A DNA stretch of 8,865 nt, from positions 1 through 8,865 of the forward strand of contig CAJOFG010000116.1 in assembly GCA_905233965.1 (NCBI GenBank). Direction: 5' to 3'. The position numbers were made by a program, and so were the translations under genes. Every line of letters starts with the position of its first letter. Position 1 is the stretch's first letter. The DNA comes from an uncultured Selenomonadaceae bacterium (GTDB lineage: Bacteria > Bacillota > Negativicutes > Selenomonadales > Selenomonadaceae). This document shows, in pieces, positions 1 to 6,315 of this stretch. Below the pieces are notes generated by a model that saw only the letters and a program-made list of their open reading frames with translations, was not told the origin of the DNA and did no database searches.

Positions 1-1490
1 TCCGACAACGCGCCGGACAAATACGCCGCACCCGTCATCGAAATTGCGCTTGTCACGAAGAGTGCGCCCGCCGACAACCAGATTATGCTGAAAATCGAAA
101 GTCCCGGCTCTCCGGACGTTTTTTTCCGCCCCGACCATCTTGCTTTCAACCGGAGAAATCTGAGTTGGTCAAGCAACCGGATTATCGCGAGTGCCGGGAA
201 TAAATTCGCGCTCAAAAGTGCGGCAATCAATCTGACTTTCCCTCCGCCGCCGATTAAAACCGGGACGGCGAATAAAATCGCAAGCAACGCAAAAAGTATG
301 AGTTGAAATCTCCGGTTGCGATTTATTCTCCGGGAAATTAAAGAGAGGTACAGGACAACCGCGGCGGCAACTCCGATAACGACGAGTGCGCGCAAAAATC
401 TTGCGGGATAATAATTTTCAAAAGTTCCCGGCGTGCCGAAAGTGTAACCGTTCGCTTTGAGTTTGTCCGCCGTGTCGCGAATGTATTTCAAATTTGTTTC
501 AAGCAAAGTCATTCCGGGCGCGTGTTTTTCGTAAACCCGGAAAAGATTTATTCTGATATTCCGTTCGTGATCCGTCGTCGCCCAACGATTAACGGCTGTA
601 TCAATCAAAAGTTTCGGCTGTTCGTCACGGGGAATTGCATAGAGCCGGGCGATTCTGTCGTAACCTATCTCCCTTGCAAGCTCCTCAAGTCCCGCCTGCC
701 GATAAAATTGCAACTGACTGACATTTTCAATCACGCCGAAAATCATCTGTTGCTTTCTCATTTCGTCGGCGGTAACGTCAATGTGATTCTGTGCGCCGAG
801 AATTTCGTTGCCGTCGAAAACCATTGCCGACACCGGATAATTTTTCAACTTGTCAAAAACGTGTCGAATATCTTCAGGCGTGCACTTCTCAAAATTTGTC
901 GGGCGCGCGATAATCGTAAAGCCGGCATTTTTTGCAATTTCCATTTCCTCAATCGGGAGACCGATCGGCGTTTTCAAAAAAGTTTCAAACTTATCTTTGA
1001 CTTCCAAAATTTCCATTTCGCCGATTGAAACCGGGCGCACTCTTTCCGCGCCGAAACGAACGCGCAAATCCGATTTAATTTCCTCGTAAGTTTTCAAGTC
1101 GCGTCCGATAACGTAAACTTTGTTCGCGTCGATAATTCCGGATTCGACGGCTTGCCGCCAAACTTCGTTGGTCATCGCGCCGCCGGAATAATTTTGTATC
1201 AATTCGCCGCCGGACACGGCAAAAATTTTTCCTTCCTCATTGAGCCGTTCAAATTTCGTGTCGTAAATCGCAAGCGAAGTTATCCCGGCATCTTTGAACA
1301 TTTTCAAAGTTTCGCCGAAGTCCGTGCCGGTCATTTGCGCCAAGTCGAACAAACTTTGAAAGTCAATCGCCATATCGACTTGATTATTTTTTATTTCTAC
1401 TGCATGACGTTGCCCGGCAATGGCGAGGGACGCAAGAAGTCCGACGGCACACGCGAACAGCAATATCTTGTTATAAATAAATCTTTTCAT
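1..1490 (-). CDS. DUF5693 family membrane protein, 3' end beyond the window
   Basis: I translated the minus strand from the ATG at 1490; it stays open for 496 codons to the window edge, so the C-terminus is missing. Residues about 7-25 form a signal-anchor segment (start MKRFIYNKILLFACAVGLLA). A long soluble, probably extracytoplasmic part follows to about residue 360. Hydrophobic segments then lie near residues 361-382, 392-411, 415-438 and from 461 on. This architecture, and its place behind DUF2993 and prfB, match the DUF5693 family of Firmicutes, which is often found beside polysaccharide pyruvyl transferase (csaB) and exopolysaccharide genes. The biochemical function is unknown; a role in surface polysaccharide or S-layer attachment is inference from neighbourhood only. 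AGAGG lies about 5 nt before the ATG, and the gap to the upstream DUF2993 gene is 30 nt, so the two are probably co-transcribed. Confidence 0.8.
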   Translation of the reverse strand, partial: MKRFIYNKILLFACAVGLLASLAIAGQRHAVEIKNNQVDMAIDFQSLFDLAQMTGTDFGETLKMFKDAGITSLAIYDTKFERLNEEGKIFAVSGGELIQNYSGGAMTNEVWRQAVESGIIDANKVYVIGRDLKTYEEIKSDLRVRFGAERVRPVSIGEMEILEVKDKFETFLKTPIGLPIEEMEIAKNAGFTIIARPTNFEKCTPEDIRHVFDKLKNYPVSAMVFDGNEILGAQNHIDVTADEMRKQQMIFGVIENVSQLQFYRQAGLEELAREIGYDRIARLYAIPRDEQPKLLIDTAVNRWATTDHERNIRINLFRVYEKHAPGMTLLETNLKYIRDTADKLKANGYTFGTPGTFENYYPARFLRALVVIGVAAAVVLYLSLISRRINRNRRFQLILFALLAILFAVPVLIGGGGKVRLIAALLSANLFPALAIIRLLDQLRFLRLKARWSGRKKTSGEPGLSIFSIIWLSAGALFVTSAISMTGAAYLSGALS

Positions 1491-1520
1491 TTAAACCTCT
1501 TCGCTTTACGAAACGAATTT

Positions 1521-2240
1521 TTAATCTCTGCTCTTGACTGCCGTGACCAAAACTTCTCCTTCTCTCAATTCGACGGAGTCATATTTCAATTTCGCCGGCA
1601 AATCATCGCCGTTCAAAATTTTCACGTCACCGAGCAAACTGTCAATTTGAAAATGCCGGAGCAAAGAATTTTTCACGTTCAAGTTTGTCATTTCAAAATA
1701 AATATCCCCGCCGTCCGCAACAAATTTTCCGGCAAGTTCGACTTCGGCGGTTCTGCCCATAATTTTTACTTCGCCGTGCGCGGAAACTTCTTCCGGCGTA
1801 ATTTTTACTTCGGCGTTTTGAAGTCGGTCAACTTTTTTTTCGAGATAGGCGAGTAAATCCTCTGCTGTAATTATTCCGTGAAGTTCAAGTTTTCCGGCGT
1901 ACTTGATGATTTTATCGCCGCGTTCCTTGTCGGATAAATTTTCCGACGGAGAAATTATTTCGGGAATGTCGAGAGAAATATTTTCGCCGTCCAAAGACAA
2001 TTCTTTAAAATCGACTTCGCCGAGTCGTCCGACGCTTGCCGTGCCGTGAATTTTATCGACAGTGCCGAAAGCGGTTTTTACGTTCGGTGTCGAATCAATC
2101 GACAAATCGACGGATTGAGCCGCCGTCGCCCGCATTATTTGTTCTTCCAAAATGTTCGTGACGACACGCGGCAAAACAATTTCCGACAAGATGACGAGAA
2201 CGATTAAGAGGAACAGCATAAAGGTTAAAAATTTTTTCAC
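1521..2240 (-). CDS. DUF2993 (LmeA-like) membrane-anchored envelope protein
   Basis: A 239-residue protein starting at GTG (2240). GGAGGG at 2248-2253, 7 nt upstream, supports this start and directly follows the prfB stop codon. Residues about 4-22 are one strongly hydrophobic segment (MKKFLTFMLFLLIVLVILSE), an uncleaved anchor or signal peptide. The rest is beta-rich with alternating polar and apolar residues and repeated short phrases such as KIHGTASV, KLELHGIITAEDL and EVSAHGEVKI, typical of DUF2993. Characterised family members such as mycobacterial LmeA bind phospholipids in the envelope and assist lipoglycan maturation. A similar lipid or glycolipid role here, on the outer face of the inner membrane, is inference. 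It sits 16 nt after prfB and 30 nt before the DUF5693 gene, suggesting an envelope pair carried in the prfB operon. Confidence 0.75.
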   Translation of the reverse strand: MKKFLTFMLFLLIVLVILSEIVLPRVVTNILEEQIMRATAAQSVDLSIDSTPNVKTAFGTVDKIHGTASVGRLGEVDFKELSLDGENISLDIPEIISPSENLSDKERGDKIIKYAGKLELHGIITAEDLLAYLEKKVDRLQNAEVKITPEEVSAHGEVKIMGRTAEVELAGKFVADGGDIYFEMTNLNVKNSLLRHFQIDSLLGDVKILNGDDLPAKLKYDSVELREGEVLVTAVKSRD

Positions 2241-2253
2241 TTCGCAGCCCTCC
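2241..2253 (-). promoter_or_regulatory. Ribosome binding site for the GTG start of the DUF2993 gene
   Basis: On the minus strand GGAGGG is followed by 7 nt and then GTG. It overlaps the end of prfB almost directly (TAA, then AGC, then GGAGGG), so ribosomes ending prfB are well placed to reinitiate. This decides for GTG at 2240 over the in-frame ATG inside the membrane segment. Confidence 0.7.
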
Positions 2254-2256
2254 GCT

Positions 2257-3364
2257 TTACACGTTTACATTTGCTTTCATGGCGAGAAAAGCGCGGATAA
2301 ACGGATCAAGTTCGCCGTCCATTACCGCTTGAACATTTCCTGTTTCTTCGCCGGTGCGAAGGTCTTTAACCATCGTGTAAGGCTGGAAAACGTAGGAGCG
2401 AATTTGACTGCCCCATTCGATTTTCATTCTGTCGCCTTCAAGTTTTGCGATTTCCTCTTCCTTTTTCTCAAGCTCAAGTTCAAAAAGTTTCGCCCGGAGC
2501 ATTTTTAAACACTGCTCACGATTTTGAAGTTGCGAACGCTCATTTTGACATTGAACGACAATTCCGGTGGGAATGTGCGTCATACGAACGGCGGAGGAAG
2601 TTTTGTTGATGTGCTTACCGCCGGCACCGCTCGCCCGGTAAGTATCGACTCGAACGTCAGCCATGTTTATATCGACTTCAACCGCGTCGTCAATTTCCGG
2701 CATGATGTCGCAAGCGGAAAAAGATGTGTGGCGGCGCGCGTTTGAATCGAACGGGGAAATTCTCACCAAGCGATGAATACCTTTTTCGGATTTCAAAAAA
2801 CCGTAGGCATTGTGTCCCTTGATAAAGAGAGTGACGGATTTAACGCCCGCCTCGTCACCCGGCAAAATATCCGCCGTTTCGACGGTGAACCCGTGACGCT
2901 CAGCCCAGCGCGTATACATTCGCAAAAGCATCTGCGTCCAATCCTGCGCTTCGGTTCCGCCGGCTCCGGCGTGCAAAGTTAAAATGGCGTTGTTCGCGTC
3001 GTAAGGTTCACTCAACAAAATTTCAAGGCGCAAACTTTCAAGCCCGGATTTTATATTTTCAATCTCTGCGGCAATTTCGGATTCCTGCGACGGGTCGTCC
3101 TCCTCCATCGCAAGTTCAAGCAAAGTTTGCGCGTCGTCGTACTTCGCGACCAAATTTTTGTAGGTATCGACGCCGGATTTCATTCCGTTCAATTCTTGAG
3201 TAATTTTTTGCGCCGCGTCCGGGTTGTCCCAAAAATCCGGCGCACCCATTTTATATTCAAGCTCTGCAATTTTTTCTTCCTTGCGAGCTATGTCAAAGTG
3301 AATCCCCCATTTCATTCAACTTGTCGCGCAGAGCCGTCAGCTCCGTTTTTTTATCTTCAAGCAT
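2257..3364 (-). CDS. prfB: Peptide chain release factor 2, with +1 programmed frameshift and GGK for GGQ
   Basis: RF2 recognises UGA and UAA stop codons and triggers release of the finished protein. A 23-codon first frame starts at ATG 3364 (GAGGAAG upstream) and ends at an in-frame TGA (3293-3295). After a +1 slip at CTT TGA C, reading goes on as DIARKEEK and gives 368 residues in all, close to the 365 of E. coli RF2. The codon-recognition tripeptide SPF is at residues 203-205 (RLVRISPFDSNARRHTSFS), the RF2 signature rather than the PxT of RF1. The catalytic loop reads RASGAGGKHINKT: residue 250, expected to be the Gln of GGQ, is Lys (AAG, 2614-2616). The rest of the domain is normal (SAVRMTHIPTGIVVQCQNE). 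It lies 29 nt behind the M48 gene and 16 nt before DUF2993. Identity is certain; activity of the GGK form is uncertain. Confidence 0.93.
3292..3308 (-). promoter_or_regulatory. prfB: prfB autoregulatory +1 frameshift site
   Basis: The minus strand reads CTT TGA C at 3298-3292, the canonical RF2 recoding site. Five Gs (3308-3304) lie 5 nt before CTT and can act as the internal Shine-Dalgarno stimulator, slightly farther away than the 3 nt in E. coli. When RF2 is scarce the ribosome pauses at UGA and slips +1, producing more RF2. The frame before it encodes 23 residues and the frame after it the whole of the rest, so the site is functional by design and not an error. Confidence 0.9.
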
Positions 3365-3393
3365 AAATTCACTTCCTCATCTTAAAAAAATTT

Positions 3394-4514
3394 TTACTTA
3401 ATCGAGTTCAAACGCTCCGCCAAAGTTTGTGCGCTCTCATCACCGTCAGCCGGCGTAATGATTTCGCGATCTCCGAGATAAACCGTTCCGTTGACGGCTC
3501 TTGCGGCTGACGCGTTGTAACCGTTGTGATAGGCGACCGCCAAATTTCCGAGAACAAAACAGGCACGTTCCGGAGCGGACATACTTGAGGTTGCGGCAAC
3601 ATTGGCAAATACTTTTCCGTTGACCAAAACAGTACCGGTACCGACTTCAACGGAGACGTGATTGCCGCTGTATTCGTGCAACTTGTTCAAATAATTTTCT
3701 CTGCGTTTGTCACTGTCCGGATGGTCGGAAGGACTAAGCAACTTCATCATATCGGAGCGATTCTCGTATTGTGAGAACAACTCGACAAATTTTTGCATGA
3801 CTGCGGCGCAGGCACCCGGATTGTAATTTGTTTTGAGCATATAATCCCAAGCCAAATTATCGGCCTCAGTTTCCTGTTTCCGGTCGCCGTGTGCGACGGA
3901 ATTGGTCAACGCGAGAGAACCGATTACACCCGCCAAACTTCCGCCGCCGGCTGCAGATACTCCGACTTGCGCCATTATCTGTTTGTTGAGTCTTTTTTTC
4001 ATTCCTTTTGCGGAATGATCTTTTTGACCGTGTCCCATTTCATGACCGACCACTGCGGCTATCTCATCGTCGGCGGCGAGCATGTCAAATGCGCCGGTAT
4101 TGACCATCATGACGTGTCCCATAGTGCAACCGGCGTTCAAACTTTTATCCGCCGAAACAAAATACAAATACGGTTTATCATTTATCGACGGGTCGATTTG
4201 CGCGACGGCATTTGACAAATTTGTCATGATTGCAGCCAATCTCGAATTTAAAGTCGGGTCGGTATTCACGCCGCACGATTGACGATAGTATTGATAAAGA
4301 GCTTGCCGTCCTTCCTCCGTGTTGTTGCAAACTTCGATTTCTTTTTTAGCCTGTTGTTTACACTTCCACCAAGGAGTGTGCTGCCGACATTTATTGCGTC
4401 GCCGATACCGAACGCTTCAGCCGGTGTCGGTGCGGAGGAAAAAATCAAGCCGGCACAAATTGCCGATGCCGCAAGGTACGAAGTAACTTTTTTCGCCAAT
4501 TTTTTGAACGACAT
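3394..4514 (-). CDS. Secreted M48 family metallopeptidase, reading frame split by a -1 shift
   Basis: A zinc metallopeptidase with a signal peptide of about 34 residues (MSFKKLAKK, hydrophobic core, APTPAEA before the likely cut). The catalytic HEMGH lies at residues 158-162 and the third zinc ligand is probably the Glu of ETEAD near residue 217. Family members in diderm bacteria (LoiP, YcaL, BepA types) act in the periplasm on outer-membrane proteins; the substrate here is unknown. From ATG 4514 the first frame runs 82 codons to a TGA. The peptidase frame continues one base back: joining them at A AAA AAG (4347-4341) gives 58 residues, then EIEVCNNTEEGRQALYQYY, 373 residues in total. The segment between shift and HEMGH (NTEEGRQ, DPSINDKPYLYFV) fits the family, so the two frames are one gene. 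It could be programmed frameshifting, recent inactivation or a sequencing error. A separate start at GTG 4269 would give a peptidase without export signal. Confidence 0.8.
4300..4347 (-). promoter_or_regulatory. Possible -1 frameshift site: A AAA AAG with downstream stem
   Basis: In the first frame of the M48 gene the codons CTA AAA AAG (4349-4341) form the A AAA AAG heptamer, the same slippery sequence used in E. coli dnaX. A tandem -1 slip leads into GAA ATC GAA, exactly the peptidase frame. Seven nt after it, AGTTTGC (4333-4327) can pair with GCAAGCT (4306-4300), 7 bp with one G-U pair and a 20-nt loop. No well-placed stimulatory Shine-Dalgarno is seen; GGTGGAAG ends 15 nt upstream. Function is inference; a lost A in the homopolymer would look the same. 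Confidence 0.4.
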
Positions 4515-4529
4515 TTTGAAGACTCCTTT
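4515..4529 (-). promoter_or_regulatory. Ribosome binding site fixing the M48 start at ATG 4514
   Basis: AAAGGAG (4529-4523) lies 8 nt before ATG 4514. The alternative GTG at 4535 would place this site inside the coding region and add seven residues before the signal peptide, so ATG 4514 is preferred. Confidence 0.75.
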
Positions 4530-4542
4530 CAACACAAAAAAA

Positions 4543-5709
4543 TCAATGCAACTTGGTCAAGAAGTGTTCGATACGTTTCAACGCTTCGGAAATTTTTTCA
4601 ATGCCGGTTGCGTAAGAGCAACGGACGTGTCCCGCGCCGGATTTTCCGAAAGCGGTACCCGGAACAAGCGCGACGTGTTCGGACATGATAAGTTTTTCCG
4701 CGAACTCTTCGGAAGTCAAACCGCTCGAAGTTATATTCGGGAAAATGTAAAAAGCTCCTCCCGGTTCAAAGGAATCCATGCCGAGTTTTTTAAATCCGTC
4801 GTAAATCAATTTTCTCCGGCGATCGTATTCGGCAACCATTTTTTTCATATACTTTTCGCCGTGCCGAAGTGCTTCGACGGCGGCAAGTTGAGCGGTTATC
4901 GGGGCGCAAAGCATGGTGTACTGATGAATTTTCGTCATCGCGCCGATAACGTCCGGGTTGCCGAGCGCGTACCCGATTCGCCAGCCGGTCATCGCGTAAG
5001 CTTTGCTGAATCCGTTGAGTAAAATTGTTCTGTCCTTCATCTTCGGGAGCGCGGCAAAACATTCGTGAACGCCTTTGTAAGTCAAGTCGCCGTAAATTTC
5101 GTCGGAGATAACGATTAAATCATTTTGTTCGGCGAAGTCTGCAATTTTTTGCAAATCCTCCCGCTCCATAATCGCGCCGGTCGGATTGTTCGGATAGCCG
5201 ATTAAAATTGCCTTCGTCTTGGTTGTCAAAAAAGGTTGCAACTCTTCCGGCGTGATACGAAATTCATTTTCGATTTTCGCCGGAACCGGAACCGGAACGC
5301 CGCCGGCAAAAGTCGTGCAAGCTTGGTAAGAAACATAGCACGGCTCCGGAATCAAAACTTCGTCGCCCGGATTTATAATTGCGCGAAGTGCAATGTCCAA
5401 CGCCTCACTCACGCCGACGGTAACCAAAATTTCCGTGTCCGGATTGTATTCGACTTCATGACGACGGACGAAGTGCCGGGAAATTTCATTCCGGAGTTCG
5501 GGCATTCCTCTGTTCGCCGTGTAACTCGTATATCCGCGCTCCAATCCGTAAACGCAACTTTCACGAATCGACCAGGGGGTGACAAAATCCGGTTCGCCAA
5601 CGCCCAAAGAAATTACATCTTGCATTTGCGACGCAATGTCGAAAAATTTTCTTATGCCGCTCGGCGGTACCGACTTGACCGAATTTGATAATTTTTCCGC
5701 AAAGTTCAC
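4543..5709 (-). CDS. PLP-dependent class I/II aminotransferase
   Basis: A cytoplasmic fold-type I aminotransferase of 388 residues, the usual family length. Visible marks: LGVGEPDF near 35-42; PNNPTG at 173-178; SDEIYGDL around 202-209, where Asp203 should contact the pyridine nitrogen and Tyr206 the PLP; the Schiff-base lysine Lys236 in GFSKAYAMTGWRIGY; and Arg363 in HVRCSYATG, expected to bind the substrate carboxylate. The sequence resembles aspartate/alanine/aromatic aminotransferases of the AspC/PatA type, but the amino-donor specificity cannot be read from it. Translation starts at GTG 5709 inside the last codons of the Lrp gene (shared GTGA), with AGGTGA just upstream, so the two are translationally coupled. 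The Lrp/AsnC partner suggests control by an amino acid that the enzyme makes or uses (inference). The M48 gene follows after 28 nt. Confidence 0.9.
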   Translation of the reverse strand: MNFAEKLSNSVKSVPPSGIRKFFDIASQMQDVISLGVGEPDFVTPWSIRESCVYGLERGYTSYTANRGMPELRNEISRHFVRRHEVEYNPDTEILVTVGVSEALDIALRAIINPGDEVLIPEPCYVSYQACTTFAGGVPVPVPAKIENEFRITPEELQPFLTTKTKAILIGYPNNPTGAIMEREDLQKIADFAEQNDLIVISDEIYGDLTYKGVHECFAALPKMKDRTILLNGFSKAYAMTGWRIGYALGNPDVIGAMTKIHQYTMLCAPITAQLAAVEALRHGEKYMKKMVAEYDRRRKLIYDGFKKLGMDSFEPGGAFYIFPNITSSGLTSEEFAEKLIMSEHVALVPGTAFGKSGAGHVRCSYATGIEKISEALKRIEHFLTKLH

Positions 5710-6185
5710 GGGCTGATCACCTGCCGTCTGTCTTCTTCTTCGTTCTCAATCGTTATGCCGTCTTTTTTGTAGGCCTTCAGCATGAAGTGACTGCGTGTCT
5801 GAGTAACGCCTTCAATCGTTGCCAACCGGGTTGCGACGAAGTGGGAAATTTCTTTCAACGATTTTCCTTCGATTATGACGAGCAAATCAAAATTGCCGCT
5901 CATGAGGTAAACCGTCCGGACTTCGTCGAAACGATAAATTTTTTCCGCGATCGCGTCGAATCCGACTTCGCGCTGAGGAGTCAAATTTATTTCGATAATT
6001 GCGGTAACGATGTCCTCACCGAGAAGTTCGCGATTGATAAGCGTGTTGTAGGAGAGAATTATTTTTTCCTTTTCAAGTCTGCGAATTTCGTTTTCAATTT
6101 CGTATTCGGATTTTTGCAACATGGCGGCAATTTCGCCGATTGAAATTCTTGCATTTTTTTCCAGTATCTCCAAAATTTCTTTCAT
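5706..6185 (-). CDS. Lrp/AsnC family transcriptional regulator
   Basis: A 159-residue protein with the two-part Lrp/AsnC layout. Residues 1 to about 55 form a winged helix-turn-helix (KEILEILEKNARISIGEIAA, then a recognition helix near KSEYEIENEIRRLEKEKII). Residues about 62-145 form the RAM effector and oligomerisation domain (DIVTAIIEINL, VRTVYLMSGNFDLLVIIEG, THIS-type ending TRSHFMLKAYKKDGI). Members sense amino acids and bind DNA as octamers or similar assemblies. ATG 6185 is chosen because GGGAGG sits 5 nt upstream; the open frame extends to 6260 but has no such site. The TGA stop overlaps the aminotransferase GTG by 4 nt. A terminator-like hairpin separates it from hisS, so a promoter of its own in the 130-nt gap is likely, possibly autoregulated (inference). 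Confidence 0.88.
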   Translation of the reverse strand: MKEILEILEKNARISIGEIAAMLQKSEYEIENEIRRLEKEKIILSYNTLINRELLGEDIVTAIIEINLTPQREVGFDAIAEKIYRFDEVRTVYLMSGNFDLLVIIEGKSLKEISHFVATRLATIEGVTQTRSHFMLKAYKKDGITIENEEEDRRQVISP

Positions 6186-6196
6186 ACTTTCCTCCC
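6186..6196 (-). promoter_or_regulatory. Ribosome binding site of the Lrp/AsnC gene
   Basis: GGGAGG at 6196-6191 lies 5 nt before ATG 6185 on the minus strand. It decides the start against the upstream in-frame extension, whose residues do not resemble the family N-terminus. Confidence 0.75.
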
Positions 6197-6208
6197 GTTG
6201 AATCACAA

Positions 6209-6237
6209 AATTTATTTTCGGATAAAGTTGAACGCAA
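6209..6237 (-). promoter_or_regulatory. Weak candidate promoter for the lrp-aminotransferase operon
   Basis: On the minus strand TTGCGT (6237-6232) and TAAATT (6214-6209) are 17 nt apart and would start transcription about 15-20 nt before the lrp ribosome binding site. The matches to TTGACA and TATAAT are only partial. Location behind the hisS terminator is the main support. Confidence 0.25.
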
Positions 6238-6290
6238 AATAAAAATGAGTACAAACTCACGATAAAATCTTATCAGAAAATTGTACTCAT
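6237..6290 (-). terminator. Rho-independent-type terminator after hisS
   Basis: A perfect 10-bp inverted repeat, ATGAGTACAA (6245-6254) and TTGTACTCAT (6281-6290), encloses 26 nt that hold a second small stem (GATAA/TTATC, 6261-6274). Read on the minus strand, the right-hand arm runs directly into TTTTTATTTT. Position 25 nt after the hisS stop fits a terminator. The stem is AT-rich with a large loop, so efficiency may be partial, and an operator role for the neighbouring regulator is possible. Confidence 0.55.
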
Positions 6291-6315
6291 GTCGATAAAT
6301 CCGGTTAAATATTTT

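Noticed and set aside
522..1028. Plus-strand open frame of 168 codons
   Set aside because: Antisense to the continuous DUF5693 reading frame, no recognisable motif.
1152..1856. Plus-strand open frame of 234 codons
   Set aside because: Shadow of the DUF5693 and DUF2993 genes, with Phe/Arg/Asn-rich composition typical of antisense frames in this genome.
3308..3315. ATG 3315 as start of prfB
   Set aside because: It bypasses the upstream 23 codons and the CTT TGA C recoding site; the true start is ATG 3364 with a ribosome binding site.
4266..4340. Tail of the short secreted protein (SKFATTRRKDGKLF...) as a real separate gene product
   Set aside because: The same bases in the -1 frame encode NNTEEGRQALYQYY, which fits the M48 family, so the tail is out-of-frame reading unless a short form is made when no frameshift occurs.
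4279..5022. Plus-strand open frame of 247 codons
   Set aside because: Entirely antisense to the aminotransferase and the M48 start; no ribosome binding site or recognisable domain.
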